A DNA stretch of 64,000 nt from the NCBI RefSeq assembly GCF_003112555.1, contig NZ_BEWB01000008.1:124001-188000 (forward strand). The letters are read 5' to 3'. Positions 17,198-24,612 of this stretch are shown one piece after another. Position 1 is the first letter of the stretch; each line of letters opens with the position of its first letter. The position numbers were made by a program, and so were the translations under genes. The notes beneath the pieces are model-generated. The model saw only the letters and a program-made list of their open reading frames with translations. It did not search any database and was not told where the DNA came from. This stretch comes from Streptomyces coelicoflavus (GTDB lineage Bacteria > Actinomycetota > Actinomycetes > Streptomycetales > Streptomycetaceae).

Positions 17198-18306
17198 GAC
17201 ACCCCGCCCGTCGGCCGGCACAGCGCCAGCAGGTCGGTGTGGTGGACGACCACGCGCAACTCCCCGGCCGCGCAGACCGCGAGACGCTCGTCCAGGTACC
17301 GGGCGGCCCGCTCACGAAGCTCCGGGCGCTGTTCCACGGCCGCTCCGACCCAGCCCCGCAGCCACGAGGCGGTGAGTCCGGCCTCGTCGAGGCCCAGCCG
17401 CCAGGGGCTGGGGAGCGTGCGTACGGTGGCGCCGTGTCCGGCGAAGGCCTCGGCGGCCGCGGTGACCGCGTCCGGTCCGAGCATGCCGGTACCCCGCTGG
17501 TGGTCGTTGAACGCCTCGGTGATCTCGGCGTCCAGGGGATGCGCGGGGGTGAGTTCGACGCGCCCGGCGACGGAGAGGGTCAGCAGCGCCGGACAGCCGG
17601 CCCCGGCACAGGCGGCGGCGAGGTTGCCGACCTCCTCGGCGGTGAGGACGTCGAGCAGCGCGGACGCGGTCACCAGCGCGGCGCCGGCCAGCGCGTCCGG
17701 GGTGAGGCGGGCGAGGTCCCCGCGCCGGGTCTCGACGGTGACCCGGCTGCCGTCGGCGGCGGTGCGCGGGGCGGCGACGGCGGCGAAGTGCAGGAGGTAG
17801 GGGTCGCGGTCGTGCAGCACCCAGTGCTGCGCACCGTCGAGGCGCGGGGCGAGCCAGCGACCCATCGACCCGGTGCCGCAGCCCACGTCGTGCACCACGA
17901 GCCCGTCCGCCCGCCGGGGCAGGTTGGCGAGCCTGATCCGCAACGGGTCGAGCAGGTCGTGCGCCCGCGCGGCGGCGTCGGCGGGCTCCCGGAGGCGCAG
18001 CCACTCGGGGGCGTAGCGCGGCGGTTCGTCGGCGGCGTCCCCCCGCGCCGTCACGCCGCCGAGGCGGACGGTGGTCCGCTCGCCGCGGGAGCGCCCGGTC
18101 GGGCCGGCTCCGGGGACGACGGCACTCGCGGCATCCGTGTCATCGGTGACGACAGTGCCATCGGCGACGACGGTGACACCGGTGATGTCGGTGACACCGG
18201 TGATGTCGGTGATATCGGTGGCGTTGACGGCGTCGGGCGCGTCCTGGGGGCCCGGCCGGGCCGGGACGACGCCGGCGGCCGGTGCGGGAGGCTTCCTCGG
18301 GTTCAT
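17194..18306 (-). CDS. class I SAM-dependent methyltransferase with repetitive N-terminus
   Basis: A 370-residue protein. Motif I is HDVGCGTGSMGRWLAPRL near residue 150, followed by DRDPYLL as the acidic end of strand 2. The acceptor is unknown; sequence alone does not show whether the substrate is a sugar, a ring nitrogen or a carbon. The first ~85 residues are low-complexity (TDITDITGVTDITGVT) and coded by 18-nt repeats. ATG at 18306 overlaps the glycosyltransferase stop by ATGA; a GTG at 18054 (MTARGD...) would remove the repeats and may be the ancestral start. Its stop overlaps the flippase start. Confidence 0.78.
   Translation of the reverse strand: MNPRKPPAPAAGVVPARPGPQDAPDAVNATDITDITGVTDITGVTVVADGTVVTDDTDAASAVVPGAGPTGRSRGERTTVRLGGVTARGDAADEPPRYAPEWLRLREPADAAARAHDLLDPLRIRLANLPRRADGLVVHDVGCGTGSMGRWLAPRLDGAQHWVLHDRDPYLLHFAAVAAPRTAADGSRVTVETRRGDLARLTPDALAGAALVTASALLDVLTAEEVGNLAAACAGAGCPALLTLSVAGRVELTPAHPLDAEITEAFNDHQRGTGMLGPDAVTAAAEAFAGHGATVRTLPSPWRLGLDEAGLTASWLRGWVGAAVEQRPELRERAARYLDERLAVCAAGELRVVVHHTDLLALCRPTGGVS
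18172..18207. repeat. two perfect 18-nt tandem copies
   Basis: GGTGACACCGGTGATGTC occurs at 18172-18189 and again at 18190-18207, with partial copies on both sides. It codes for the Thr/Asp/Ile/Val-rich start of the methyltransferase. Confidence 0.8.
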
Positions 18307-19637
18307 GCCGCCCTCCTCGGTTCGCCCGGCAGCCGGTGCAGTACGCCGGCCAGGCTCTGGGCCGTGCTCGCCCAGCCGTTCAGGGCGGCGCGGCGACCGC
18401 GGGCGGCGGACTTCAGCCGGCGTCGTACGTCCGCCTCGCCGAACCATCCGCGCAGCTCGGCGGCGAGCGCGACGGGGTCCTCCGGCGGGACGAGGATGCC
18501 GGGCACCCCTCCGTCGGGTGCGCGCCCGACCGCCTCCGGGAGGCCGCCGACGTCCGTGGCCAGCACGGGGATACCGCGGGCGAGGGCCTCGGTGACCGCC
18601 ATGCCGTACGTCTCGGCGTAGGAGGTGAGGACCATCAGGTCGGCGGTGGCGTAGGTGGCGTCCAGTTCGGCGCCGGCCCGCGGCCCGGCGAGTACCAGCC
18701 GCTCCTCGAGACCGTGCCGCGCGATCAGCGCCCGCAACCGCTCGACGTACCCCGGGTCCTGTCCGAGCCCGCCGACGCACACGCAGCTCCAGGGCAGGTC
18801 GGCCACGGCCGCCAGCGCCTCCACCAGCCGGTGCTGCCCCTTGCGGGGCGTGACCGCGGCGACGCACACCAGACGTGAGACGCCGTCGGTGCCGGGTGCG
18901 AGCGGCGCGATGTCGGCGCCGGGGGCGGCGACGTGGACGCGGGCGGGGTCGAGGCCGTGGTGGGAGACGAGACGGCGCACCGCCCAGTCGCTGGTGGCGA
19001 CGACGGCCGGAACGGCGCGCAGTACCGTGCGTTCGCGGGCGTCCAGTTCGGCGGCCACGGCGGGGGCGAGACCGGTCTCGTCGCCGAGCGGGAGGTGCAC
19101 GAGCACGGCCATGCGCAGCCGCTCGGCCTCCGGTACGACGATCTCCGGCACCCCGCAGGCGACGAGGCCGTCGAGGAGGACGACCGCACCGTCCGGCAAC
19201 CGCCGCAGTACGCGGGCGAGCTCCGTGCGGGCGGTGTCGTCCGGCCGGGGCCAGTCGCCGGGCACGGGCAGCCCCCGTACCCGCCAGCCGAAGCCGGGCA
19301 GGTCGAGCCGGACCCGCCGGTCGTAGGCGTTGCCGCCGCTGGGGGCGGCGGGGTCGTCGACGCCGCCCGGCATGACGAAGTGCACGGAGCGCAGGGACAT
19401 GGGGACGATCCCGCCGTTCCTCGGGCCGGGGACCGGGGCCGGCCCCGACTGCGGTGTCGCGGACGTCTGAGAGGGGACGTAGGCGAGCCGGGTCCGCCCG
19501 GCGCCCGGGCCGATCGCCGATTCCACGGATGTGCCGAGCGTCGACCCCGCGTGCGTGCCGGCCGTCGACCCCACGTGCCTGCCGGCCGTCGGCTCCACGG
19601 ATGTGCCGGCCGTCGGCTCCACGGATGTGCCGGTCAC
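18303..19637 (-). CDS. GT-B glycosyltransferase, family 4-like
   Basis: A retaining GT4-type enzyme. The C-terminal Rossmann domain has VCVAAVTPRKGQHRLVEAL, the donor-site MVLTSYAETYGMAVTEALARGIPVLATDVGG with the E-x7-E motif, and the acceptor half begins SVHFVMPGG. GTG at 19637 overlaps the PTPS stop by GTGA and would give 444 residues, the first ~79 repetitive (GTSVEPTA units). ATG at 19400 gives a normal ~365-residue enzyme starting right at the first beta strand. I give the longer form because all junctions in this operon overlap by 4 nt, but the shorter is equally credible. Donor and acceptor unknown. Confidence 0.8.
   Translation of the reverse strand: MTGTSVEPTAGTSVEPTAGRHVGSTAGTHAGSTLGTSVESAIGPGAGRTRLAYVPSQTSATPQSGPAPVPGPRNGGIVPMSLRSVHFVMPGGVDDPAAPSGGNAYDRRVRLDLPGFGWRVRGLPVPGDWPRPDDTARTELARVLRRLPDGAVVLLDGLVACGVPEIVVPEAERLRMAVLVHLPLGDETGLAPAVAAELDARERTVLRAVPAVVATSDWAVRRLVSHHGLDPARVHVAAPGADIAPLAPGTDGVSRLVCVAAVTPRKGQHRLVEALAAVADLPWSCVCVGGLGQDPGYVERLRALIARHGLEERLVLAGPRAGAELDATYATADLMVLTSYAETYGMAVTEALARGIPVLATDVGGLPEAVGRAPDGGVPGILVPPEDPVALAAELRGWFGEADVRRRLKSAARGRRAALNGWASTAQSLAGVLHRLPGEPRRAA
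19524..19635. repeat. 24-nt tandem repeats at the glycosyltransferase/PTPS junction
   Basis: The unit (T/C)TGCCGGCCGTCGGCTCCA... is near-perfectly repeated at 19579-19602 and 19603-19626, with decayed copies below. It encodes GTSVEPTA if translated, or is a repetitive intergenic linker if the glycosyltransferase starts at 19400. Confidence 0.75.
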
Positions 19638-20032
19638 AGCGCACGCTCGTAACTCGCCCAGGCGACGTGCGACTCGTGCAGCGTGACGGTGAGCCCGGCC
19701 AGACCCCTCGCCCCCTCCCCGAGCGCCCCCTTGTGCACGCGCTCGGCGAGCCGGTCGGCGACGACCTTGGCGAGGAACTCGGTGGAGGTGTTGACGCCGG
19801 CGAAGTCGGGCTCGTTGTCGAGGTTGCGGTAGTTCAGTTCGGCGACGACGGCGCCCAGTTCCCGGGTGGCGAGGCCGATGTCGACGACGATGTTGTCCTC
19901 GTCCAGCTGCTCGCGCCGGAAGGTGGCGTCCACCAGGAACGTCGCTCCGTGCAGGCGCTGCGCGGGCCCGAAGACGTCGCCGCGGAAGCTGTGGGCGACC
20001 ATGATGTAGTCGCGGACGGTGATGCTGAACAA
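19634..20032 (-). CDS. 6-pyruvoyltetrahydropterin synthase homologue lacking the zinc site
   Basis: A ~132-residue T-fold protein. In PTPS and QueD three His bind zinc; here the first (MVAHSF) remains but the usual HGH pair reads HGA (RLHGATF), and the catalytic Cys region is changed. The pterin-anchoring Glu near the end is kept (HESHVAWASYE). This matches what I recall of S. coelicolor SCO6650, whose structure showed no zinc, no catalytic triad and a pterin-like binding pocket. I choose the TTG at 20032 because GGAGGG stands 7 nt before it; a GTG at 20056 would bury that site. It probably binds, or converts by another chemistry, a pterin- or FAPy-derived compound. Confidence 0.82.
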   Translation of the reverse strand: MFSITVRDYIMVAHSFRGDVFGPAQRLHGATFLVDATFRREQLDEDNIVVDIGLATRELGAVVAELNYRNLDNEPDFAGVNTSTEFLAKVVADRLAERVHKGALGEGARGLAGLTVTLHESHVAWASYERAL

Positions 20033-20147
20033 CGGACGACCCTCCAGGTGTGGCACGTCTGGTGCCCCGCCGATCGCTGCACGGGGTGCCGTCTATTACG
20101 GCTGGAGACCTGCCCCCGTTCATTGGGCCGTACGTCTTTCCTCAAGG

Positions 20148-21158
20148 TCAGGCGCCGCTGCGGGCGTCCGCGCCGGTCTCCTCCCGGTCGTAGCGGATCC
20201 GGTGGCACAGTGCGGGGATCCGGCCGGCGGCCAACCGGGGCATCAGCTCGGGCAGTTCGGTGAACGCGGACTCGCCGGTGACGAGCGCGTCCAGGGCCGG
20301 GTCGGCGAGCAGTTCGAGGGCGAGGGCGAGCCGGTCGGCGTACCCGCGGGTGGCGGCGCGGGCCGGGGAGACGGTGCCGACCTGGCTGCCCCGCAGGGTC
20401 AGGCGCCGGGAGTGGAAGGCCTCCCCGAGCGGCAGGGCGACGCGCCGGTCGCCGTACCAGCTCAGCTCGACGACGGTGCCCTCGGGCCGCAGCAGCTCCA
20501 GCGACCGCGCGAGCCCCGCCTCCGTCGCGCTGGCGTGCACGACGAGGTCGCGGTCGCCTGCGGCGTCGGCCGGGACGGCGAAAGCCACGCCGAGCGCACC
20601 GGCGACCTTCGCCCGGCCGGGATCGGCGTCGACCAGTTCCACGCGTACGCCCGGGTATCGGGCCAGCAGGGCGGCCACCGAGCAGCCGACCATGCCGCCG
20701 CCGACCACGGTGACCCGGTCGCCGATCAGCGGCGCCGCGTCCCACAGCGCGTTGACGGCGGTCTCGACGGTGCCGGCGAGCACGGCCCGCCCGGCGGGGA
20801 CGGAGGGCGGCACCGGCGTCACGGCGGCGGCGGGAACGACGTAGCGCGTCTGGTGCGGATAGAGACAGAACACGGTGCGCCCGACGAACCGCTCCGGCCC
20901 CTCCTCCACCACACCGACGTTGAGGTACCCGTACTTCACCGGCCCGGGGAAATCACCGTCCTGGAAGGGCGCGCGCATGACGGCGTACTGGTTCTCGGGC
21001 ACCCGGCCGCCGAAGACGAGGGTCTCGGTGCCCCGGCTCACGCCGCTGAAGAGCGTCCGCACGAGCACGTCGTCCGGGCCCGGCGCCGGCAGCTCCACCT
21101 CACGGATCGCGCCCGCGCCCGGCTCCTCGAGCCAGAACGCACGTGCCCTGCGTGTCAT
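20148..21158 (-). CDS. medium-chain dehydrogenase/reductase without zinc ligands
   Basis: A 336-residue MDR protein. The NAD(P) loop is VVGGGMVGCSVAALLARYP near residue 180, with D at the end of the next strand (ELVDADP), which suggests NAD(H). The position of the catalytic zinc Cys reads SGVSRGTE, so it is a zinc-free oxidoreductase. ATG at 21158 follows AGGAGGAG at good spacing. It heads the minus-strand operon of the cluster; 115 non-coding bp separate it from the PTPS gene. Confidence 0.8.
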   Translation of the reverse strand: MTRRARAFWLEEPGAGAIREVELPAPGPDDVLVRTLFSGVSRGTETLVFGGRVPENQYAVMRAPFQDGDFPGPVKYGYLNVGVVEEGPERFVGRTVFCLYPHQTRYVVPAAAVTPVPPSVPAGRAVLAGTVETAVNALWDAAPLIGDRVTVVGGGMVGCSVAALLARYPGVRVELVDADPGRAKVAGALGVAFAVPADAAGDRDLVVHASATEAGLARSLELLRPEGTVVELSWYGDRRVALPLGEAFHSRRLTLRGSQVGTVSPARAATRGYADRLALALELLADPALDALVTGESAFTELPELMPRLAAGRIPALCHRIRYDREETGADARSGA

Positions 21159-21267
21159 CGGAACTCCTCCTGAACGATCGGGAAGCCACCCACGTACCGA
21201 GGGATGCACAAGCCGCGCACAAGGTAGCGGCGTTGATCGACTCTGTCACACGGCCGGAGGATGTTCG

Positions 21268-22053
21268 GTGGCCCTGATCAACCTGAACCACACGGACGAC
21301 GCGTACGACGTCTGTGCCGCGAGGTCCGTTCAGCAGGAGACGGCGGTGGGAGCGGGCGCGCAGCTCGTGCTGCTGGCGCTGCTCGGCACCGCGATCGGCA
21401 TCGGCACGGCGGGCTGGCTGACCGGCCTCGCCTTCGCGTTCGCCAGCTGGGCGGTGCTCTCCCTCGCGCTGCACCGCTCCCGGCCGCCGTCGTTCGGTCC
21501 GGCCAACCGGGTCACCCTCGGGCGGGCCACCCTGGTGGGCGGCGTCACCACCCTGGTCGCGGACTCCTTCCGCGACGCCCCACCCGTCCCCCTCCTCGTC
21601 GGCCTGACGGCCGTGGCCCTCGTCCTGGACTGTGTGGACGGCAAGGTCGCCCGCCGCACGGGCACGTCCACCCCCCTGGGCGCGCGCTTCGACATGGAGG
21701 TCGACGCGTTCCTCATCCTGGTGCTCAGCGTGTACGTCGCGGCGGACCTGGGCCCGTGGGTGCTGCTGATCGGCGGCATGCGGTACGTGTTCGTGGCCGC
21801 GGCCCGGGTCCTGCCGTGGCTGACCGCCCCGCTGCCCCCGAGCACGGCCCGCAAGACGGTGGCCGCGCTTCAGGGCGTGCTGCTCCTCCTCGCGGGCGCG
21901 GACCTGCTGCCGCGCGCGGCCAACGCCGGGGTGGTGGCGGTGGCGCTGGGGCTGCTGGTGTGGTCGTTCGGGCGGGACGTGCGGTGGCTGTGGCGGCGGT
22001 CGCGCATGCCCGCGACGCCGGCCGCGGCGATGCGGGAACTCGTCGCGCAGTGA
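21268..22053 (+). CDS. CDP-alcohol phosphotransferase family membrane enzyme
   Basis: A 261-residue integral membrane protein. The family signature D-x2-DG-x2-AR-x8-G-x3-D-x3-D is complete (DCVDGKVARRTGTSTPLGARFDMEVD). Such enzymes move a phospho-alcohol between CDP and an acceptor, making phospholipids or inositol-type headgroups. GTG at 21268 has GGAGG 7 nt before it; the ATG at 21261 is out of frame. It is divergent from the dehydrogenase by ~110 bp, so it may belong to the cluster and supply or accept a lipid. Confidence 0.85.
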   Translation: MALINLNHTDDAYDVCAARSVQQETAVGAGAQLVLLALLGTAIGIGTAGWLTGLAFAFASWAVLSLALHRSRPPSFGPANRVTLGRATLVGGVTTLVADSFRDAPPVPLLVGLTAVALVLDCVDGKVARRTGTSTPLGARFDMEVDAFLILVLSVYVAADLGPWVLLIGGMRYVFVAAARVLPWLTAPLPPSTARKTVAALQGVLLLLAGADLLPRAANAGVVAVALGLLVWSFGRDVRWLWRRSRMPATPAAAMRELVAQ

Positions 22054-22113
22054 CCTCGCGCCGCCGGCGGGTGGAACATCGCCAGCGGGTGGAACATCAC
22101 CGGCGCGCCGAAG

Positions 22114-22150
22114 ACGCATCGGCCTCCTCGCGGGCAGGAGGCCGATGCGT
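22114..22150. terminator. 15-bp perfect hairpin terminator
   Basis: ACGCATCGGCCTCCT and its exact complement flank a CGCGGGC loop, followed by TCTGT. It lies between two convergent genes and marks the right edge of the pterin-like cluster. Confidence 0.85.
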
Positions 22151-22171
22151 TCTGTCGTTCTGCCGCGGGTG

Positions 22172-23761
22172 TCAGGCCTGACGGGCGTGCGGCCGGCGCA
22201 GCATGGCGGCGATGACGACCAGGAGGACGAGGCAGACGGCGGCGAGGATCCACAGGACCTGGTGGAAGGCACTGTCGTAGGTGTCGACGAGGAAGTCGGT
22301 GAAGCCGGACTGCCGGTCTGCGGGCACCTGGGCGGTCTGACCGCTGATGTCGCCGACGGAGACGTCACCGGCGAGCCTCGCGGTGCTGCCGTCGTAGGGG
22401 TAGGCCTGGATCCCCTCGTCGATCTTGGAGGAGACGGTGGTGGCCAGAAGGGAGGCGTAGACGGCCACCGCGATGGCTTCGCTGCCCAGGCGCAGGGTGT
22501 TGAGGAAGCCGGCGGCCATGCCGGCCTGTTCCGGCGCCACCATCTCCAGGGCCTCGCCGTCGACGAGACCGGCCGCCAGGGCCATGCCGGCGCCGGTGAC
22601 GAGCATGGGCAGGGCAACGACCAGGACGGAAACGTCCGGGGTGAACAGCAGCAGGCCCAGGTCACCGACGACCAGGCAGACGATGCTGACGTAGATGATG
22701 CGCATGGCCGGAATGCCGCGGGAGACGAGCTTCGCGGCGAGCAGCGGGCAGATGAGCATCGGCGCGGTGAGCAGGATCATGATCAGGCCGGCCGTGCCGG
22801 TCCCGTGGCCGCCCGCCGCGGTGAGGTAGCTGGGCAGGTAGGTGAGCATGGTGACGAAGCCGAAGGAGCCGGCGATCGGCACCAGGCACAGGGCCAGGAA
22901 TCGGCGGTTGGCGAGCAGGGCCAGGTCGAGCATGGGCTGCTCGCGGCGCTTCTCGACAGCGGTGAAGACCAGCAGGGAGACGATCGAACCGGCGAACAGG
23001 CCGAGGACGCCCGCACTGCCCCAGCCCCACTGGGAGCCCTGCACGATGCCGCAGGTCAGCAGGAACATGGCAACGACGAAGACGACGCTTCCCGGGACGT
23101 CGATGCGGGCGCCCTCGCGGCGCTCCTCCTGAACGTTGCGGGAGATGACGGGCACGAGGGCCAGGACCACCGCGAGGGCGACGGCGTGGAGCACGAACAC
23201 CCAGCGCCAGCCCACGCTCTGCACGAGCGCGCCGGCGATGGAGGGACCGGCCGAGATGCCGATGCCTGCGACAGTGCCGAAGAGGGCGAAGGCCTTGGCG
23301 CGGGCGGGTCCGCTGAAGACGGTCGACAGGATCGCGCTGCCGCAGGCGAAGATGGCCGCTCCGCCGAGTCCGGCGAAGGCGCGGGCGACGTCGAGGAGAT
23401 GGATGTTCGCCGCGAAGACACTGCCGATCGAGGCGACGGTGTAGACGGCGGCACCCAGGGCGAACGCCTTGACCCGGCCGATGATGTCGGCGACCGAGCC
23501 CCAGACGAGCGTGAAGCAGGCGAAGGCGACGTTGAAGGCGTTCGCGACCCACTGAACGGGCCCGGGGCCGGCGTGCAGGTCGGTGGCGATGGAGGGGAGC
23601 GCGACCCCGGTGCCGGAGATCGAGGTGGGGACGACGAACACGGCGAGCAGGACGGCTACGAGGGTGAGTGTCTGCCGCGGGCCTTTTGTCTGGGGCACGT
23701 CGGTGACTACCCCGGTGCTCCCGGTGGGGGAATCCGAAGTTGCGTCGGTGAGGGATGACAT
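22172..23761 (-). CDS. MFS exporter of the DHA2 (14-TM, EmrB/QacA) type
   Basis: A 529-residue multidrug exporter. There are about 14 hydrophobic segments; the first loop has WGSVADIIGRVKAFALGA (motif A) and a TM5 area with GPSIAGALVQSVGWRWVF (motif C). ATG at 23761 is used, with GGAG nine nt before it. It is divergent from an ArsR-type repressor; the gap contains a good operator. Probably exports a toxic organic compound by proton antiport. Confidence 0.88.
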   Translation of the reverse strand: MSSLTDATSDSPTGSTGVVTDVPQTKGPRQTLTLVAVLLAVFVVPTSISGTGVALPSIATDLHAGPGPVQWVANAFNVAFACFTLVWGSVADIIGRVKAFALGAAVYTVASIGSVFAANIHLLDVARAFAGLGGAAIFACGSAILSTVFSGPARAKAFALFGTVAGIGISAGPSIAGALVQSVGWRWVFVLHAVALAVVLALVPVISRNVQEERREGARIDVPGSVVFVVAMFLLTCGIVQGSQWGWGSAGVLGLFAGSIVSLLVFTAVEKRREQPMLDLALLANRRFLALCLVPIAGSFGFVTMLTYLPSYLTAAGGHGTGTAGLIMILLTAPMLICPLLAAKLVSRGIPAMRIIYVSIVCLVVGDLGLLLFTPDVSVLVVALPMLVTGAGMALAAGLVDGEALEMVAPEQAGMAAGFLNTLRLGSEAIAVAVYASLLATTVSSKIDEGIQAYPYDGSTARLAGDVSVGDISGQTAQVPADRQSGFTDFLVDTYDSAFHQVLWILAAVCLVLLVVIAAMLRRPHARQA

Positions 23762-23797
23762 CGAGTGAACTCCAAGAAGGGCCGGCACCCCGACCCG

Positions 23798-23819
23798 AGG
23801 TTCGGATTTTTTCGAACCT
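23798..23819. promoter_or_regulatory. operator candidate between MFS exporter and ArsR gene
   Basis: AGGTTCG and its exact complement CGAACCT flank an 8-nt T-rich centre. It lies 37 bp before the exporter start. It is the obvious binding site for the divergently coded winged-helix repressor. Confidence 0.55.
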
Positions 23820-23908
23820 TAGGGTGACACCGTGACAGGTACGATGCAAGTAGAACCTTCCGCCCAGGTGTACGGACGACCCGGGCGAGCGACAGACCGG
23901 AGACGGCG

Positions 23909-24241
23909 ATGCCCGATACGGATGGCCACCCCGACCGCGAGGAAATGAACCTGCGTTCGATCCTGAACGCCCTCTCGGATCCGCTGAGATACCAGGTCAT
24001 TACGGCGTTCCTGTGGGAACCGGAGGGGACGGAGCGCAACTGCTCGTCCTTCGACTTCGACGTCGCCAAGTCGACCCTCAGCCACCACTTCAAAATCATG
24101 CGTGAAGCCGGCCTCATCCGGCAGGTCGACCGCGGCAACAGCCGCAAGGCGCACCTGCGCCATGAGGACCTGGAGGCCCGCTTCCCGGGCCTCTTGGACC
24201 TGCTGCGCAGGAACCCGGACCTACCAGCGCACGGGAAGTGA
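23909..24241 (+). CDS. ArsR-type winged-helix repressor
   Basis: A 110-residue regulator. LRSILNALSDPLRYQVI is the usual opening of ArsR proteins and STLSHHFKIMREAGLIRQVDRGN the recognition helix and start of the wing. No Cys cluster for metal binding is seen, so a non-metal ligand is likely. Its 3' end overlaps an antisense P450 remnant by about 20 bp. Probably represses the divergent exporter. Confidence 0.85.
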   Translation: MPDTDGHPDREEMNLRSILNALSDPLRYQVITAFLWEPEGTERNCSSFDFDVAKSTLSHHFKIMREAGLIRQVDRGNSRKAHLRHEDLEARFPGLLDLLRRNPDLPAHGK

Positions 24242-24590
24242 CGTCGGCCGCCGCAGCAATGTGCCGTGGTCCCAGGGCAGCGACGCCGGATCGGCGTCGA
24301 GCTCGAGCGTGGGGAACGCACCAATCGAGCGTGGGGAATTCCGCACCAATCGCGTCAGGCCGGCGTTGACCTGCATGCGCGCAGGGCCGCTCCCATGCAG
24401 TGGTGCATCCCGTACCCGAACTGCGGATGACGCTTGCCCCGCCGATCCACGTCGATGCGCAGCGGCTCTACGAAGACCTCCGGGTCCCGGTCGGCCGCGA
24501 ACGCGCCGGCGTACACGAGGTCGCCCTCGACGATGCGGCCGCAGCTCCACGCCGTGCCTGGTCGGCGCCCAGCGCAGTGTCCGGCTTCGG
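24221..24590 (-). pseudogene. cytochrome P450, C-terminal remnant
   Basis: The minus strand encodes the last ~120 residues of a P450 in broken frames: GRIVEGDLVYAGAFAADRDP, then the haem loop FGYGMHHCMGAAL, then after a lost base MQVNAGLTRLVR and FPTLELDADP up to TAG at 24223-24221. One frameshift follows GAAL; another lies near 24545. A ~24-bp tandem duplication (ATTGGTGCG...TTCCCCACGCTCG twice) is inserted near 24325. The N-terminal three quarters are missing. Confidence 0.75.
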
Positions 24591-24612
24591 CTGCTCGGGC
24601 ACCCGCAACGGC

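Noticed and set aside
17194..19644. An 816-codon minus-strand frame that seems to fuse an Arg-rich protein to the methyltransferase
   Set aside because: Its upstream half is the out-of-phase reading of the glycosyltransferase gene; only the part from 18306 down has coding character.
21261..22181. ATG at 21261 as start of a 306-codon protein
   Set aside because: It abuts the ribosome site with no spacing and gives Arg/Pro-rich shadow sequence; the GTG at 21268 gives the CDP-alcohol phosphotransferase.
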